A DNA stretch of 64,000 nucleotides from positions 148,346 through 212,345 of the forward strand of contig JAFWSX010000023.1 in the NCBI GenBank assembly GCA_017519185.1, written 5' to 3'. The translations under genes and the position numbers were made by a program. Positions 1 through 8,734 of this stretch are shown one piece after another. This DNA comes from Bacteroidales bacterium (GTDB lineage: Bacteria > Bacteroidota > Bacteroidia > Bacteroidales > UBA932). The notes below the pieces were generated by a model. The model did not search any database. It was not told the DNA's origin and saw only the letters and a list, made by a program, of their open reading frames with translations. Positions within the stretch are counted from its first letter, which is position 1. Each line of letters opens with the position of its first letter.

Positions 1-2
1 GG

Positions 3-1331
3 CTGCCTCACAAAATAATGGTTCCGTTCTCTTTCAAGGGCTCTTACACCGTCAAGAGCGTTGTTGCAGCCGGAGAATACAAGATTGACGACACCATAGC
101 AGTCCTCATCAACGAGGACGGTGAGGAAGTCAATGTGACGATGGTCCAGAAATGGCCTGTCAAAGTTGCCATCGGAGGCTATGTGGAGAAACCCCGTCCC
201 TACCGCATTATGGAAACCGGCGTCCGCACCATCGACACCCTCAATCCCATTGCCGAAGGCGGAACTGGTTTCATTCCCGGACCTTTCGGCTGCGGAAAGA
301 CCGTGCTCCAGCACGCCATCGCAAAGCAGGGTGACGCCGAAGTCATCGTGATGGCCGCCTGCGGCGAGCGTGCCAACGAGGTTGTGGAGATCTTCAAGGA
401 GTTCCCCGAGCTTGTCGACCCGCACACCGGACGTATGCTGATGGAAAGGACTGCCATCATCTGCAACACTTCCAATATGCCTGTGGCTGCCCGCGAGGCT
501 TCAGTATACACCGCGATGACCATCTGCGAATACTACCGCGCGATGGGAATGAAGGTGCTGCTGCTGGCCGACTCGACTTCACGATGGGCACAGGCCCTGA
601 GGGAGATGTCCAACCGTATGGAGGAACTTCCCGGAGCCGACGCCTTCCCTGTCGACCTGTCAGCCATCATATCTAACTTCTACGCCCGCGCCGGCATCGT
701 CAACCTCCGCAACGGCAAGACCGGTTCCGTGACTTTCATCGGTACCGTATCCCCTGCCGGCGGTAACCTCAAGGAGCCTGTGACCGAGTCTACGAAGAAA
801 GCTGCAAGATGCTTCTACGCCCTCGCCCAGGCACGTGCCGACAGCAAGCGCTATCCTGCCGTGGACCCGCTGGATTCATACTCGAAATATCTGGAATACC
901 CTGAAATCGTCGACTACCTCAACCAGAGGGTCGACCCGCATTGGGTTGAGAACGTTTTCAAGGCCAAGAACATAGTACGCCGCGGAAAGGAGATGTCCGA
1001 GCAGATCAACATCCTCGGTGACGACGGTGTGCCCATCAGCTACCACGAGGCATTCTGGAAATCCGAACTCATCGACTTCGTGATCCTCCAGCAGGATGCC
1101 TTCGACAAGATCGACTGCGTCACCCCTATGGACCGTCAGGAGTTCATGCTCAAGGAAGTGCTGAACATCTGCGACAAGGAGTTCAAATTCGACAATTTCG
1201 AAGACTGCCGCAATTTCTACAAGGAGCTCATCAACGCCTTCAAGCAGATGAACTACTCCGAGTTCAAGAGCGAACAGTTCAACAAATATTTTGAACAGGT
1301 TAAAAACATAACTGGCAATGGCAACAAATAA
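3..1331 (+). CDS. ntpA: V-type ATP synthase catalytic subunit A (5' end outside the window)
   Basis: Catalytic nucleotide-binding subunit of the V1 head of a V/A-type rotary ATPase; it pairs with subunit B and couples ATP turnover to ion flow through the membrane ring. The frame is already open at base 3 (Leu-Pro-His-Lys-Ile before the first Met at 18), so the gene is truncated by the window edge and roughly its first quarter is missing. A Walker A loop reading GPFGCGKT is encoded near 280-303, followed by the family blocks ACGERANE and ADSTSRWAQALREMS. The end overlaps subunit B by 14 bases, so the two are translationally coupled. The family assignment is secure. Direction of work (ATP synthesis or hydrolysis) cannot be read from the sequence. 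Confidence 0.97.
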   Translation: MPHKIMVPFSFKGSYTVKSVVAAGEYKIDDTIAVLINEDGEEVNVTMVQKWPVKVAIGGYVEKPRPYRIMETGVRTIDTLNPIAEGGTGFIPGPFGCGKTVLQHAIAKQGDAEVIVMAACGERANEVVEIFKEFPELVDPHTGRMLMERTAIICNTSNMPVAAREASVYTAMTICEYYRAMGMKVLLLADSTSRWAQALREMSNRMEELPGADAFPVDLSAIISNFYARAGIVNLRNGKTGSVTFIGTVSPAGGNLKEPVTESTKKAARCFYALAQARADSKRYPAVDPLDSYSKYLEYPEIVDYLNQRVDPHWVENVFKAKNIVRRGKEMSEQINILGDDGVPISYHEAFWKSELIDFVILQQDAFDKIDCVTPMDRQEFMLKEVLNICDKEFKFDNFEDCRNFYKELINAFKQMNYSEFKSEQFNKYFEQVKNITGNGNK

Positions 1332-2646
1332 CGCATACAGGAGAATTTACACCCAGCTTGAGGCAATCACCAAAGCTACGGTCACCCTCAAGGCCAGCGG
1401 TGTCAGCAATGACGAGCTCGCAACAGTTGCCGGCCGTGCAGCCCAGGTCGTAAAGATCAAGGGCGATTTGATTACGCTTCAGGTATTCGCCGGTACGGAA
1501 GGTATTCCGACCAACGCTGAGGTAGTGTTCCAGGGCGAGCCCCCTACCCTCAACGTCAGCGACGAACTTGCCGGCCGTTTCTTCAACGCATACGGCGAAC
1601 CTATCGATAACGGTCCCGCAGTGGAAGGCGAACGCCGCCAGATCGGCGGTCCTTCGGTGAACCCCTACAAGAGGGAGCAGCCGAGCCAGCTGATTCCCAC
1701 AGGTATCGCGGGCATCGACCTCAACAACACGCTTGTGTCCGGCCAGAAGATTCCGTTCTTCGCAGACCCCGACCAGCCTTACAACCAGGTAATGGCCCAG
1801 GTGGCTCTCCGTGCGGACGTTGACAAGATCATCCTCGGCGGAATGGGCCTCAGCAACGATGACTACCTCTATTTCCGTCAGGCTTTCGAGAACGCCGGCG
1901 CCCTCAACAGGATCGTCAGCTTCGTAAACACTACCGACGAACCCCCTGTAGAGCGTCTGCTGGTTCCGGATATGGCTCTTACCGCAGCCGAATATTTCGC
2001 TGTCGACAAGAACGAGAAAGTGCTCGTGCTCCTCACCGACATGACGCTTTACGCCGACGCCCTGAGTATTGTGTCCAACCGTATGGACCAGATTCCTTCG
2101 AAAGACTCTATGCCCGGATCGCTGTATTCCGACCTCGCAAAGATTTACGAGAAGGCCGTGCAGCTGCCCAGCGGCGGTTCCATCACCATCATTGCCGTGA
2201 ACACGCTGAACGACGGTGACATCACTCACGCCATCCCTGACAACACGGGTTACATCACTGAAGGCCAGTTGTTCCTCCGTACAGACACAGACACAGGAAA
2301 GGTCATCGTCGACCCGTTCCGAAGCCTGTCCCGTCTGAAACAGCTTGTGATCAACAAGCAGACCCGCGAGGACCACAGCCAGGTGATGAACACTGCCGTG
2401 CGTCTGTATGCAGATGCGTCGAACGCGAAGACCAAGCTGGAGAACGGTTTCGACCTCAGCGACTACGACCTTCGCTGCCTCGACTATGCGAAAGAGTATT
2501 CCAACAGGCTGCTGGCCATCGACGTCAACATCTCGATCACCGAGATGCTCGACACGGGCTGGGAGCTGTTCGCCAAATATTTCACCAAGGCCGAAACAGG
2601 TCTGCGTGATTCACTCATTGAAAAATATTGGAAAGATAACAAATAG
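1318..2646 (+). CDS. ntpB: V-type ATP synthase subunit B
   Basis: Non-catalytic nucleotide-binding subunit of the V1 hexamer, 442 aa, normal for the family. It lacks a Walker A loop, as expected, and carries recognisable B-subunit blocks such as ELAGRFFNAYGEPID, QLIPTGIAGID, LTDMTLYADALS and the C-terminal DLSDYDLRCLDYAKEY region. Its start overlaps the end of subunit A by 14 bases and the next gene (subunit D) begins 5 bases after its stop, so A-B-D form one transcript. A long open frame on the opposite strand across this gene is only a shadow of its codon bias. Confidence 0.97.
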   Translation: MATNNAYRRIYTQLEAITKATVTLKASGVSNDELATVAGRAAQVVKIKGDLITLQVFAGTEGIPTNAEVVFQGEPPTLNVSDELAGRFFNAYGEPIDNGPAVEGERRQIGGPSVNPYKREQPSQLIPTGIAGIDLNNTLVSGQKIPFFADPDQPYNQVMAQVALRADVDKIILGGMGLSNDDYLYFRQAFENAGALNRIVSFVNTTDEPPVERLLVPDMALTAAEYFAVDKNEKVLVLLTDMTLYADALSIVSNRMDQIPSKDSMPGSLYSDLAKIYEKAVQLPSGGSITIIAVNTLNDGDITHAIPDNTGYITEGQLFLRTDTDTGKVIVDPFRSLSRLKQLVINKQTREDHSQVMNTAVRLYADASNAKTKLENGFDLSDYDLRCLDYAKEYSNRLLAIDVNISITEMLDTGWELFAKYFTKAETGLRDSLIEKYWKDNK

Positions 2647-2651
2647 CGTCA

Positions 2652-3263
2652 ATGGCCATTAAATTCCAATTCAACAAGACTTCCATGAACGAGCTCAACA
2701 AGCAGTTGAAGGTTCGTCTGCGTGCCTTGCCTACCCTCAAGAACAAGGAATCTGCCCTGAGGGTTATGGCGAAGCTTGCAAAAGACCGTTCACAGCAGCT
2801 CCAGGAAGAATTGGAAGAGGCTTTGCAGAGCTATGGTTATATGTCTGGGCTTTGGAATGAATTCGAGCCCAATCTGATCAGCGTCGACGACGTCATCCTG
2901 GAGACCGTGAAGGTTGCCGGAATCAAGACCCCCGAACTGAAAGAGGTTATCTACAGCGTCAAGCCTTTCAACACTTTCTCAAAGCCGATGTGGTACACTG
3001 AGGGTGTGGAGATTCTCAAGAGGCTTGCACAGCTGGGCATCGAGAGCGAGGTATGCATCGAGAAAGCCCGCATTCTCGACTTCCAGCGCAAGAAGACCAC
3101 CCAGAAGGTGAACCTCTACGAAAAAGTTCAGATTCCAGGCTATCAGGAGGCCATCAGAAAGATCAAGAGATATATGGAGGATGAAGAGAACCTCTCCAAG
3201 GCGTCCCAGAAGATCGTCAAGAGCCGTCACCAAATAGAAGAAGAGGAGGAGAACGAACAATGA
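2652..3263 (+). CDS. ntpD: V-type ATP synthase subunit D (central stalk)
   Basis: Central rotor shaft subunit, 203 aa. It is rich in Lys, Glu and Leu with long predicted helices at both ends (residues about 15-65 and 150-200), the antiparallel coiled coil that inserts into the A3B3 head. The segment LRVRLRALPTLKNKESALR near the N terminus matches the family. It sits between B and I, overlapping I by four bases (ATGA), which is the usual A-B-D-I-K order in Bacteroidota. Subunits E and C/F-like partners are not in the window; E presumably lies upstream of A. Confidence 0.93.
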   Translation: MAIKFQFNKTSMNELNKQLKVRLRALPTLKNKESALRVMAKLAKDRSQQLQEELEEALQSYGYMSGLWNEFEPNLISVDDVILETVKVAGIKTPELKEVIYSVKPFNTFSKPMWYTEGVEILKRLAQLGIESEVCIEKARILDFQRKKTTQKVNLYEKVQIPGYQEAIRKIKRYMEDEENLSKASQKIVKSRHQIEEEEENEQ

Positions 3264-5083
3264 TCACACAAATGACAAAATACTCCATCATCCTCATGAG
3301 CGGGGAGATGGATGCGTTCCTCTCCGACCTTCAGACTCTGGGACTGGTGGACGTGACCAGGAAGCAGAAACCTTTCGACAAGGATTCAGGAGAGAAATTC
3401 CTTCAGATACAGCAATATAACAAGCTATGCAAGGCACTCAAGGGCTTTGCGGACCCGGAAGCCAAGGCTCCGGCCGCTGCCCTGGCTTCCGCCGCCGAAG
3501 TGCTTTCGAGCGCTGAAAGCAAGCTCGAGGAGCTCAAGGAGCTGGAAGCAGCACTCAAGGACTGCCGTACGCTGGCAAAGCGTGCAGCCGTATGGGGAGA
3601 GTTCAACAGTTCAGACATAGACCGTCTCGACAAGCTGGGACTCATACCCAGGTTCTATCATCTCAAGAACAAGAAATTTGACGAAAGCCTTCTCTCGGAA
3701 TATCCCTGCGAAGTTATCGCAAGGGACGATGATTCTGTCTACCTCATAGCCCTGCAGACCAAGGGTGAACCTTTCGACTTCCCTTATTCGGAATGCGATT
3801 TCCCCAACAAGTCCGCCGCAGAATACGAGGCCGAAGCAGTTGACCTGGAGAAGAAGATAGAAGAGACCCGTCAGGAGCTTGCTTCTCTCGCCGCCTGCAC
3901 CCCTATGCTTGAGGACGAGCAGCAGAACCTCGCCGAACAGCTCGACTTGTATTTCGCTTCCAATTCCGCAAAGAAGGAAGCCGAAGACGTGCTGTCCATC
4001 ATCGAAGGCTTCGCTCCTACCGAGGCTGACGACAAGGTGAAAGCCTTCCTGGATGAAGCCCCTGTGGTCTATCTCTCAGGAAAGGCAAAAGTAGAGGACA
4101 ATCCCCCGATCAAGCTCCGCAACAGCAAGTTTGCGAAGATGTTCGAGGTCCTCACAGGAATGTACGGAATGCCCGACTACAACGAGTTCGACCCCACTCC
4201 CATCCTCGGACCTTTCTTTATGCTGTTCTTTGCGATGTGTATGGGTGATGCCGGATACGGCATCCTGCTGATACTGATCGGCATCCTGCTCGGCCGCTCG
4301 AAGATGGGTATGGCCAAGCTCGGTCCGCTGGTCACGACACTGGGTGTCGCCACTCTGGTCATCGGCTTCTTCCTCGGAACATTCTTCGGCATCAGCCTGT
4401 ATGATGCCGCCTGGTTCCCGGAGCCGCTCAAGAAATTCATATTCCACGGCAAGATAATGGGTTACGACACGCAGATGGTGCTCGCACTGGGCATCGGTGT
4501 GTTCCATATCATCCTTGCGATGATCATCAAGGGAATTGTCTATACCCAGGCCTACGGCTTCAGACAGGCCGTCAGCACCTGGGGATGGGTACTCCTGATC
4601 ATCGGAGGCATTGTCATCGCCGCCCTGTCACTGCTCAAGGTTATGCCTTCTGAGGTCACCAAGTGGGCAGTAATCGTGGTCGGCGTGATCTCCGCCCTCG
4701 GAATATTCATATTCAACACTCCCGGCAGGAATCCTCTCCTCAATGTAGGAGCGGGACTGTGGGACACATACAACAAAGTCACCGGCATACTCGGCGACGT
4801 GCTCAGTTACATTCGTCTCTATGCCCTCGGCCTTGCCGGAGGTATGCTCGGAGGTGCGTTCAACGACTTGGGAATGATGGCGTTCAACGGAATGCCTGTT
4901 CCCGGAGTCAATTACCTCGTGCTCATCCTGATTCTCGTGATAGGCCACGCTCTTAACCTTGCGATGTCCTGTCTGGGAGCATTCGTCCACCCGTTGCGTC
5001 TGACGTTCGTGGAATACTTCAAGAACTCGGGATATGAAGGCAAAGGCAAACTTTACAAACCATTGACAGTAAAAAAACAATAA
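3260..5083 (+). CDS. ntpI: V-type ATP synthase subunit I (membrane stator, a-like)
   Basis: Stator subunit with the ion half-channels, 607 aa. The N-terminal half (to about residue 300) is soluble with charged coiled-coil segments. The C-terminal half is membrane-embedded, starting at PTPILGPFFMLFFAMCMGDAG and continuing through about seven hydrophobic helices. The conserved GDAGYG loop and the Arg-containing RLYALGLAGG helix near residue 520, which faces the rotor ring, are both present. The ATGA overlap with subunit D indicates coupled translation, and subunit K follows after 19 bases. Confidence 0.95.
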   Translation: MITQMTKYSIILMSGEMDAFLSDLQTLGLVDVTRKQKPFDKDSGEKFLQIQQYNKLCKALKGFADPEAKAPAAALASAAEVLSSAESKLEELKELEAALKDCRTLAKRAAVWGEFNSSDIDRLDKLGLIPRFYHLKNKKFDESLLSEYPCEVIARDDDSVYLIALQTKGEPFDFPYSECDFPNKSAAEYEAEAVDLEKKIEETRQELASLAACTPMLEDEQQNLAEQLDLYFASNSAKKEAEDVLSIIEGFAPTEADDKVKAFLDEAPVVYLSGKAKVEDNPPIKLRNSKFAKMFEVLTGMYGMPDYNEFDPTPILGPFFMLFFAMCMGDAGYGILLILIGILLGRSKMGMAKLGPLVTTLGVATLVIGFFLGTFFGISLYDAAWFPEPLKKFIFHGKIMGYDTQMVLALGIGVFHIILAMIIKGIVYTQAYGFRQAVSTWGWVLLIIGGIVIAALSLLKVMPSEVTKWAVIVVGVISALGIFIFNTPGRNPLLNVGAGLWDTYNKVTGILGDVLSYIRLYALGLAGGMLGGAFNDLGMMAFNGMPVPGVNYLVLILILVIGHALNLAMSCLGAFVHPLRLTFVEYFKNSGYEGKGKLYKPLTVKKQ

Positions 5084-5099
5084 CATATTAAATCATTAA

Positions 5100-5524
<425 letters not shown>

Positions 5525-5525
<1 letters not shown>

Positions 5526-5537
5526 GGCCAAAGGCCT
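5525..5537 (+). promoter_or_regulatory. Short hairpin directly before the kinase start codon
   Basis: AGGCC-AAA-GGCCT is a perfect 5-bp stem with a 3-nt loop. It begins on the last base of the ntpK stop codon and ends one base before the ATG at 5539. There is no U-run, so it is not a classical terminator. It could hinder initiation on the kinase gene or simply stabilise the ntpK mRNA end. Function is inferred from position only. Confidence 0.4.
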
Positions 5538-5538
5538 G

Positions 5539-6129
5539 ATGCCGAAGATATATATCATAGGAGGATGCAACGGAGCAGGAAAAACCACTGCTTCGTACAC
5601 CATACTCCCTGATATGTTCAACTGCCACGATTTTGTCAATTCAGACGAGATCGCGATGAGACTCTCCCCGGATAATCCGGAGTCTGCGGCCATAAGGGCC
5701 AGCAGGATCATGCTTGAGAGAATGCACGAGCTGATAGAGCAAGGCGCCGATTTCGGAATAGAGACAACGCTGGCAACCAGGACGCTGATCAAAATCATAA
5801 AGGAAGCTCAGATGAGCGGTTATGTTGTGACTCTCATCTTCTTCTGGCTGAATGTTCCTGAGCTTGCCCTGCAAAGGGTCAAACTCAGGGTCGCGTCCGG
5901 AGGCCACAACGTCCCTGAAAGGACGATACTGAGAAGGTACCATATGGGAATAACCAACCTCTTCGAGTTGTACATCCCCGCTGTGGATTACTGGATGATC
6001 GTGGATAACTCCAATACGCCGAGTGCAATGATTGCAGAAGGCGGTAAAGATGTAAGTACTAAACTTCACAACAAAACCATTTACAATCTGCTTATCAACT
6101 ATGAGCGAACAAGAAACGAGACAGCTTAG
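5539..6129 (+). CDS. COG4185/zeta-toxin-like P-loop kinase
   Basis: Small P-loop protein of 196 aa. Walker A is GGCNGAGKTT (residues 8-17, Lys15), the form seen in the COG4185 'predicted kinase/zeta toxin' family. It is followed by NSDEIAMRLSP, FGIETTLATR and a basic helix VPERTILRRYHMGI, all typical of that family. Zeta proteins phosphorylate UDP-N-acetylglucosamine; for COG4185 members the substrate is generally not known, so I do not assign one. It sits 13 bases after ntpK and its 3' end overlaps a 54-codon gene by 29 bases in another frame, an arrangement usual for toxin-antitoxin pairs. Toxicity is inference. The start follows a short hairpin and has no ribosome-binding motif. Confidence 0.85.
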   Translation: MPKIYIIGGCNGAGKTTASYTILPDMFNCHDFVNSDEIAMRLSPDNPESAAIRASRIMLERMHELIEQGADFGIETTLATRTLIKIIKEAQMSGYVVTLIFFWLNVPELALQRVKLRVASGGHNVPERTILRRYHMGITNLFELYIPAVDYWMIVDNSNTPSAMIAEGGKDVSTKLHNKTIYNLLINYERTRNETA

Positions 6130-6265
6130 AGAGAATCTACTCAAAGGGCTGGATATCACGTTCGATAAATTGGTCGAGCAGAAAAAGCGGAAAAACGAAC
6201 CTCTCGCTTTCTCGAACAAAGGAAACGTGGTACAGGTAGATGCAAGTAAACTGGAAAACAAGTAA
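6101..6265 (+). CDS. Small 54-aa partner of the kinase (possible antitoxin)
   Basis: A 54-codon frame starting inside the kinase gene and ending 15 bases before a terminator hairpin. The product is highly charged: an N-terminal helix rich in Glu, Arg and Leu, then LVEQKKRKNEPLAFSNKG and a C-terminal VVQVDASKLENK that looks like a short beta strand. No membrane segment or signal is present. The overlap with the kinase and the shared terminator argue that it is translated and co-transcribed. Small proteins ending in a 'G-x-V-V-x-V/L-x-A' strand commonly accompany COG4185 kinases, so a neutralising role is reasonable but unproven. Confidence 0.7.
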   Translation: MSEQETRQLRENLLKGLDITFDKLVEQKKRKNEPLAFSNKGNVVQVDASKLENK

Positions 6266-6279
6266 AACTCTGCCAACAG

Positions 6280-6309
6280 AAAAGGACTGACCCGAGCGTC
6301 AGCCCTTTT
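6280..6309 (+). terminator. Hairpin terminator after the kinase/partner pair
   Basis: Arms AAAAGGACTGAC and GTCAGCCCTTTT pair over 12 positions with one A-C mismatch around a 6-nt loop, ending in a T-run. It closes the V-ATPase-kinase unit. The tldD start codon lies only 13 bases downstream. Confidence 0.8.
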
Positions 6310-6322
6310 CAGTATTGATAGG

Positions 6323-7720
6323 ATGGACTTTTTCAACGTAGATATAGAAATGCTGCAAAGGCTCATTGCCATCGCGATGGGCCGAGGCGGCGATTATGCC
6401 GACATCTTCTTCGAATACAGCTCACTGGACGAGATGCAGTTCAAAGACCGCAAGGTCAGTTCCGTGGGACAGCACATAGACTATGGCGTCGGCATCCGGG
6501 TACTCAAGGGAGAGCAGACCGGATATGCATACTCCGAAAGCACAGAGTGGGACAAGATGGAGAAGGCCGCCCGTACGGCGGCTGCCATTGCCGACGGTCT
6601 GGTGCAGGCCTCCTGCCCTGTCGATGTCACGGAGATCAGTCACGCATGCTATTACCCGGCCAACGACAGCTGGAGCGGTTTCGATGCGGCAAAACGCATT
6701 GACTTCCTGCAACGTATGAACGATCAGGTCTACGGGCTCGACGCACGCATAACTAATGTGATGGAGTCCCTGACAAGCTCTTTCGAAAGGACACTGTTTT
6801 TCAACTCGCTCGGAGAACTTGCCGAAGACTGCGGGCCGATGTCGTCGCTGAGCATAAGCATCGTCGCCAGGGAAGGCAGCCGCAGGGAAAATGCCTCACT
6901 GTCGCGAAGTTTCCGTATGGGCAGCGAATTCCTCACGGACAGCCTTATGTCAGAAATGACTTCCGAGGTTGTCAGGAAATGCTCGCTGCTTTTCCAGGCC
7001 AGGACCGTCAAAGGCGGCACGATGCCGGTGGTTATGGGAGCTGGCGGCTCTGGCATACTGCTGCACGAAGCCATAGGCCACGCATTCGAGGCTGACTTCA
7101 TACGCAAGGGAACTTCCATCTTCACCGACAGCCTCGGAAAGAAGATCTGCAACGAAAAGATCTCAGTGGTGGATGACGGCACCATCCCTTTCAACCGCGG
7201 CAGCATAAACATCGACGACGAGGGAGTGCCTTCGCAGAAAACCTATATGGTGAAGGATGGCATCCTCACTTCATTCCTCCACGACCGCGTGAGCGCAAAG
7301 CACTACTGCGTGGCCCCGACAGGCAATGGCCGTCGCGAATCATTCCGCTTTAACCCTATTCCGAGGATGCGCGCCACCTATATGGAGAACGGTGACTCCA
7401 CGAAAGAAGACATCATTGCATCTGTCAGGGAAGGTGTCTTCCTCGACACATTCTCCAACGGCCAGGTGCAGATTGGAGCAGGAGATTTCACTTTCTATGT
7501 GAAGAGTGGCTGGCTCATCGAAAACGGAAAGCTGACGCAGCCGCTGAAGGACATCAATGTCATCGGCAACGGTCCCCAGGCTCTGGCCGACATCGTGGCC
7601 GTGGCTTCCGACTGTCTGATCGACAACGGCAAATGGACCTGCGGCAAGGAGCAATACTGCCCGGTAAGCTGCGGAATGCCTACCGTACTTGTCAGCAAAC
7701 TATCAGTGGGTGGAGTTTGA
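6323..7720 (+). CDS. tldD: TldD family metalloprotease
   Basis: Catalytic half of the TldD/TldE heterodimer, which degrades or matures unfolded peptides in a narrow internal chamber. It is 465 aa. The zinc site HEAIGH is at residues 248-253 within LLHEAIGHAFEADFI, and the C terminus carries the family's Cys-rich/Gly-Gly end (PVSCGMPTVLVSKLSVGG). The partner gene tldE is not adjacent; it lies 2.8 kb away on the other strand. The gene starts 13 bases after a terminator hairpin, with no visible promoter in between. Its stop codon abuts the stop codon of the convergent NamZ-like gene with no spacer. Confidence 0.93.
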   Translation: MDFFNVDIEMLQRLIAIAMGRGGDYADIFFEYSSLDEMQFKDRKVSSVGQHIDYGVGIRVLKGEQTGYAYSESTEWDKMEKAARTAAAIADGLVQASCPVDVTEISHACYYPANDSWSGFDAAKRIDFLQRMNDQVYGLDARITNVMESLTSSFERTLFFNSLGELAEDCGPMSSLSISIVAREGSRRENASLSRSFRMGSEFLTDSLMSEMTSEVVRKCSLLFQARTVKGGTMPVVMGAGGSGILLHEAIGHAFEADFIRKGTSIFTDSLGKKICNEKISVVDDGTIPFNRGSINIDDEGVPSQKTYMVKDGILTSFLHDRVSAKHYCVAPTGNGRRESFRFNPIPRMRATYMENGDSTKEDIIASVREGVFLDTFSNGQVQIGAGDFTFYVKSGWLIENGKLTQPLKDINVIGNGPQALADIVAVASDCLIDNGKWTCGKEQYCPVSCGMPTVLVSKLSVGGV

Positions 7721-8734
7721 TTATTTGATTCTGGTGAGGGGTTCGGGATAAAGCAGGTATTTCTTGGCCTTGCGCAGCCAGCGCTGCTCCTGCTGCTTTA
7801 TCTGCTCCTTGAGGTCTTCCCAGCTGCACTCGTCGTTGAAATAGGCACCTATCAGCGGTTCTCCGAATATCTCTTCGGCATCATCACTCAGCGCGAATTC
7901 TCCGCAGCTGTCCTTGACAAGTTTTATGAGGCGCACTGCGTGCAGTACGCTGTTGTAAGGTTCAGTAGGATTGGCCAGCATCTGATAGCCGAAGCACTTC
8001 TCGCCGCTGTACAGTCCGTTTGCCGGAGTAAACGACGCCCTGCGCATAAAAACGCCTTTGTTGTAGGCAGCTTCCACTGAATTGAAATCCCGCATAAAGG
8101 GAGCTCCGAACAGCTCATAGGGTCTGTCTGTTCCGATACCGCAGCTGACATTCGTCGCGTGCCAGAGGTACTGCCCTGCGTGGAAATAGGCGGTGAAGTA
8201 ACCTGCGAAATCATCCGAAGCGGGTATGCTCCAGGTCAGCAGTTCCCTGCCCGCCATCGTCGCGTCGGCCGAGATCACGTGAAGGGGGAACTTGCATCCC
8301 AGGTCGGTGAAGAACATATTGGCCATCTCGGCTATGGTCATTCCGTGCTTGTGGCACATCCCGTATTTGAAGCTGCCTTCCACGGAACGGCCGCAGGGAT
8401 TCGGACGGTCTAGTATGTACACAGGAACATCGCTGCCAGCATCCTTGCACTGGCGGAAAAAGTTGAAGAGCTTTCCGTAGAACGGGTCGAAGCAGTCCGC
8501 CGTTCCCTGCCTTTCTATGACAAGTGCGTCTATGTGCTCAGCTGCCAGGGTATCGGTGTCCAGCCTGTCTTCCGACAGCAGCACGACTTCATTCCCCCTG
8601 CCGGAGAGAATTTCCCAAAGGTAGCTTTCTATTTCAGGATACCAGGCCGTAGGGCTGTCCAGCACTGCCAGGCGCCCCTTGGAGAGAGCCCTGTCCTGCT
8701 GTTCGAAGAGTGATGACGTGCGGAAGGAAAACAT
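7721..8734 (-). CDS. DUF1343/NamZ-like protein, short and probably non-secreted
   Basis: 337 aa. The middle matches the DUF1343 (exo-beta-N-acetylmuramidase NamZ) family: VYILDRPNPCG, HGMTIAEMANMFF, then NVSCGIGTDRPYELFGAP. Three differences stand out. There is no signal peptide, although characterised members are exported. The N-terminal block with the family's Pro-Glu-His-Gly motif is absent. The usual Glu-Gly-Thr before 'NVS' is replaced by His-Ala-Thr. It therefore may not be a muramidase. Its ATG overlaps the stop codon of glmM (TAATG), so it is translationally coupled to the enzyme that makes glucosamine-1-phosphate for peptidoglycan. A structural or sugar-binding role is possible; I do not assign an activity. 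Confidence 0.72.
   Translation of the reverse strand: MFSFRTSSLFEQQDRALSKGRLAVLDSPTAWYPEIESYLWEILSGRGNEVVLLSEDRLDTDTLAAEHIDALVIERQGTADCFDPFYGKLFNFFRQCKDAGSDVPVYILDRPNPCGRSVEGSFKYGMCHKHGMTIAEMANMFFTDLGCKFPLHVISADATMAGRELLTWSIPASDDFAGYFTAYFHAGQYLWHATNVSCGIGTDRPYELFGAPFMRDFNSVEAAYNKGVFMRRASFTPANGLYSGEKCFGYQMLANPTEPYNSVLHAVRLIKLVKDSCGEFALSDDAEEIFGEPLIGAYFNDECSWEDLKEQIKQQEQRWLRKAKKYLLYPEPLTRIK

Noticed and set aside
1300..2376. 358-codon open frame on the minus strand opposite ntpB
   Set aside because: Lies wholly opposite a well-conserved ATPase subunit; composition is a codon-bias shadow and no family motif is present.
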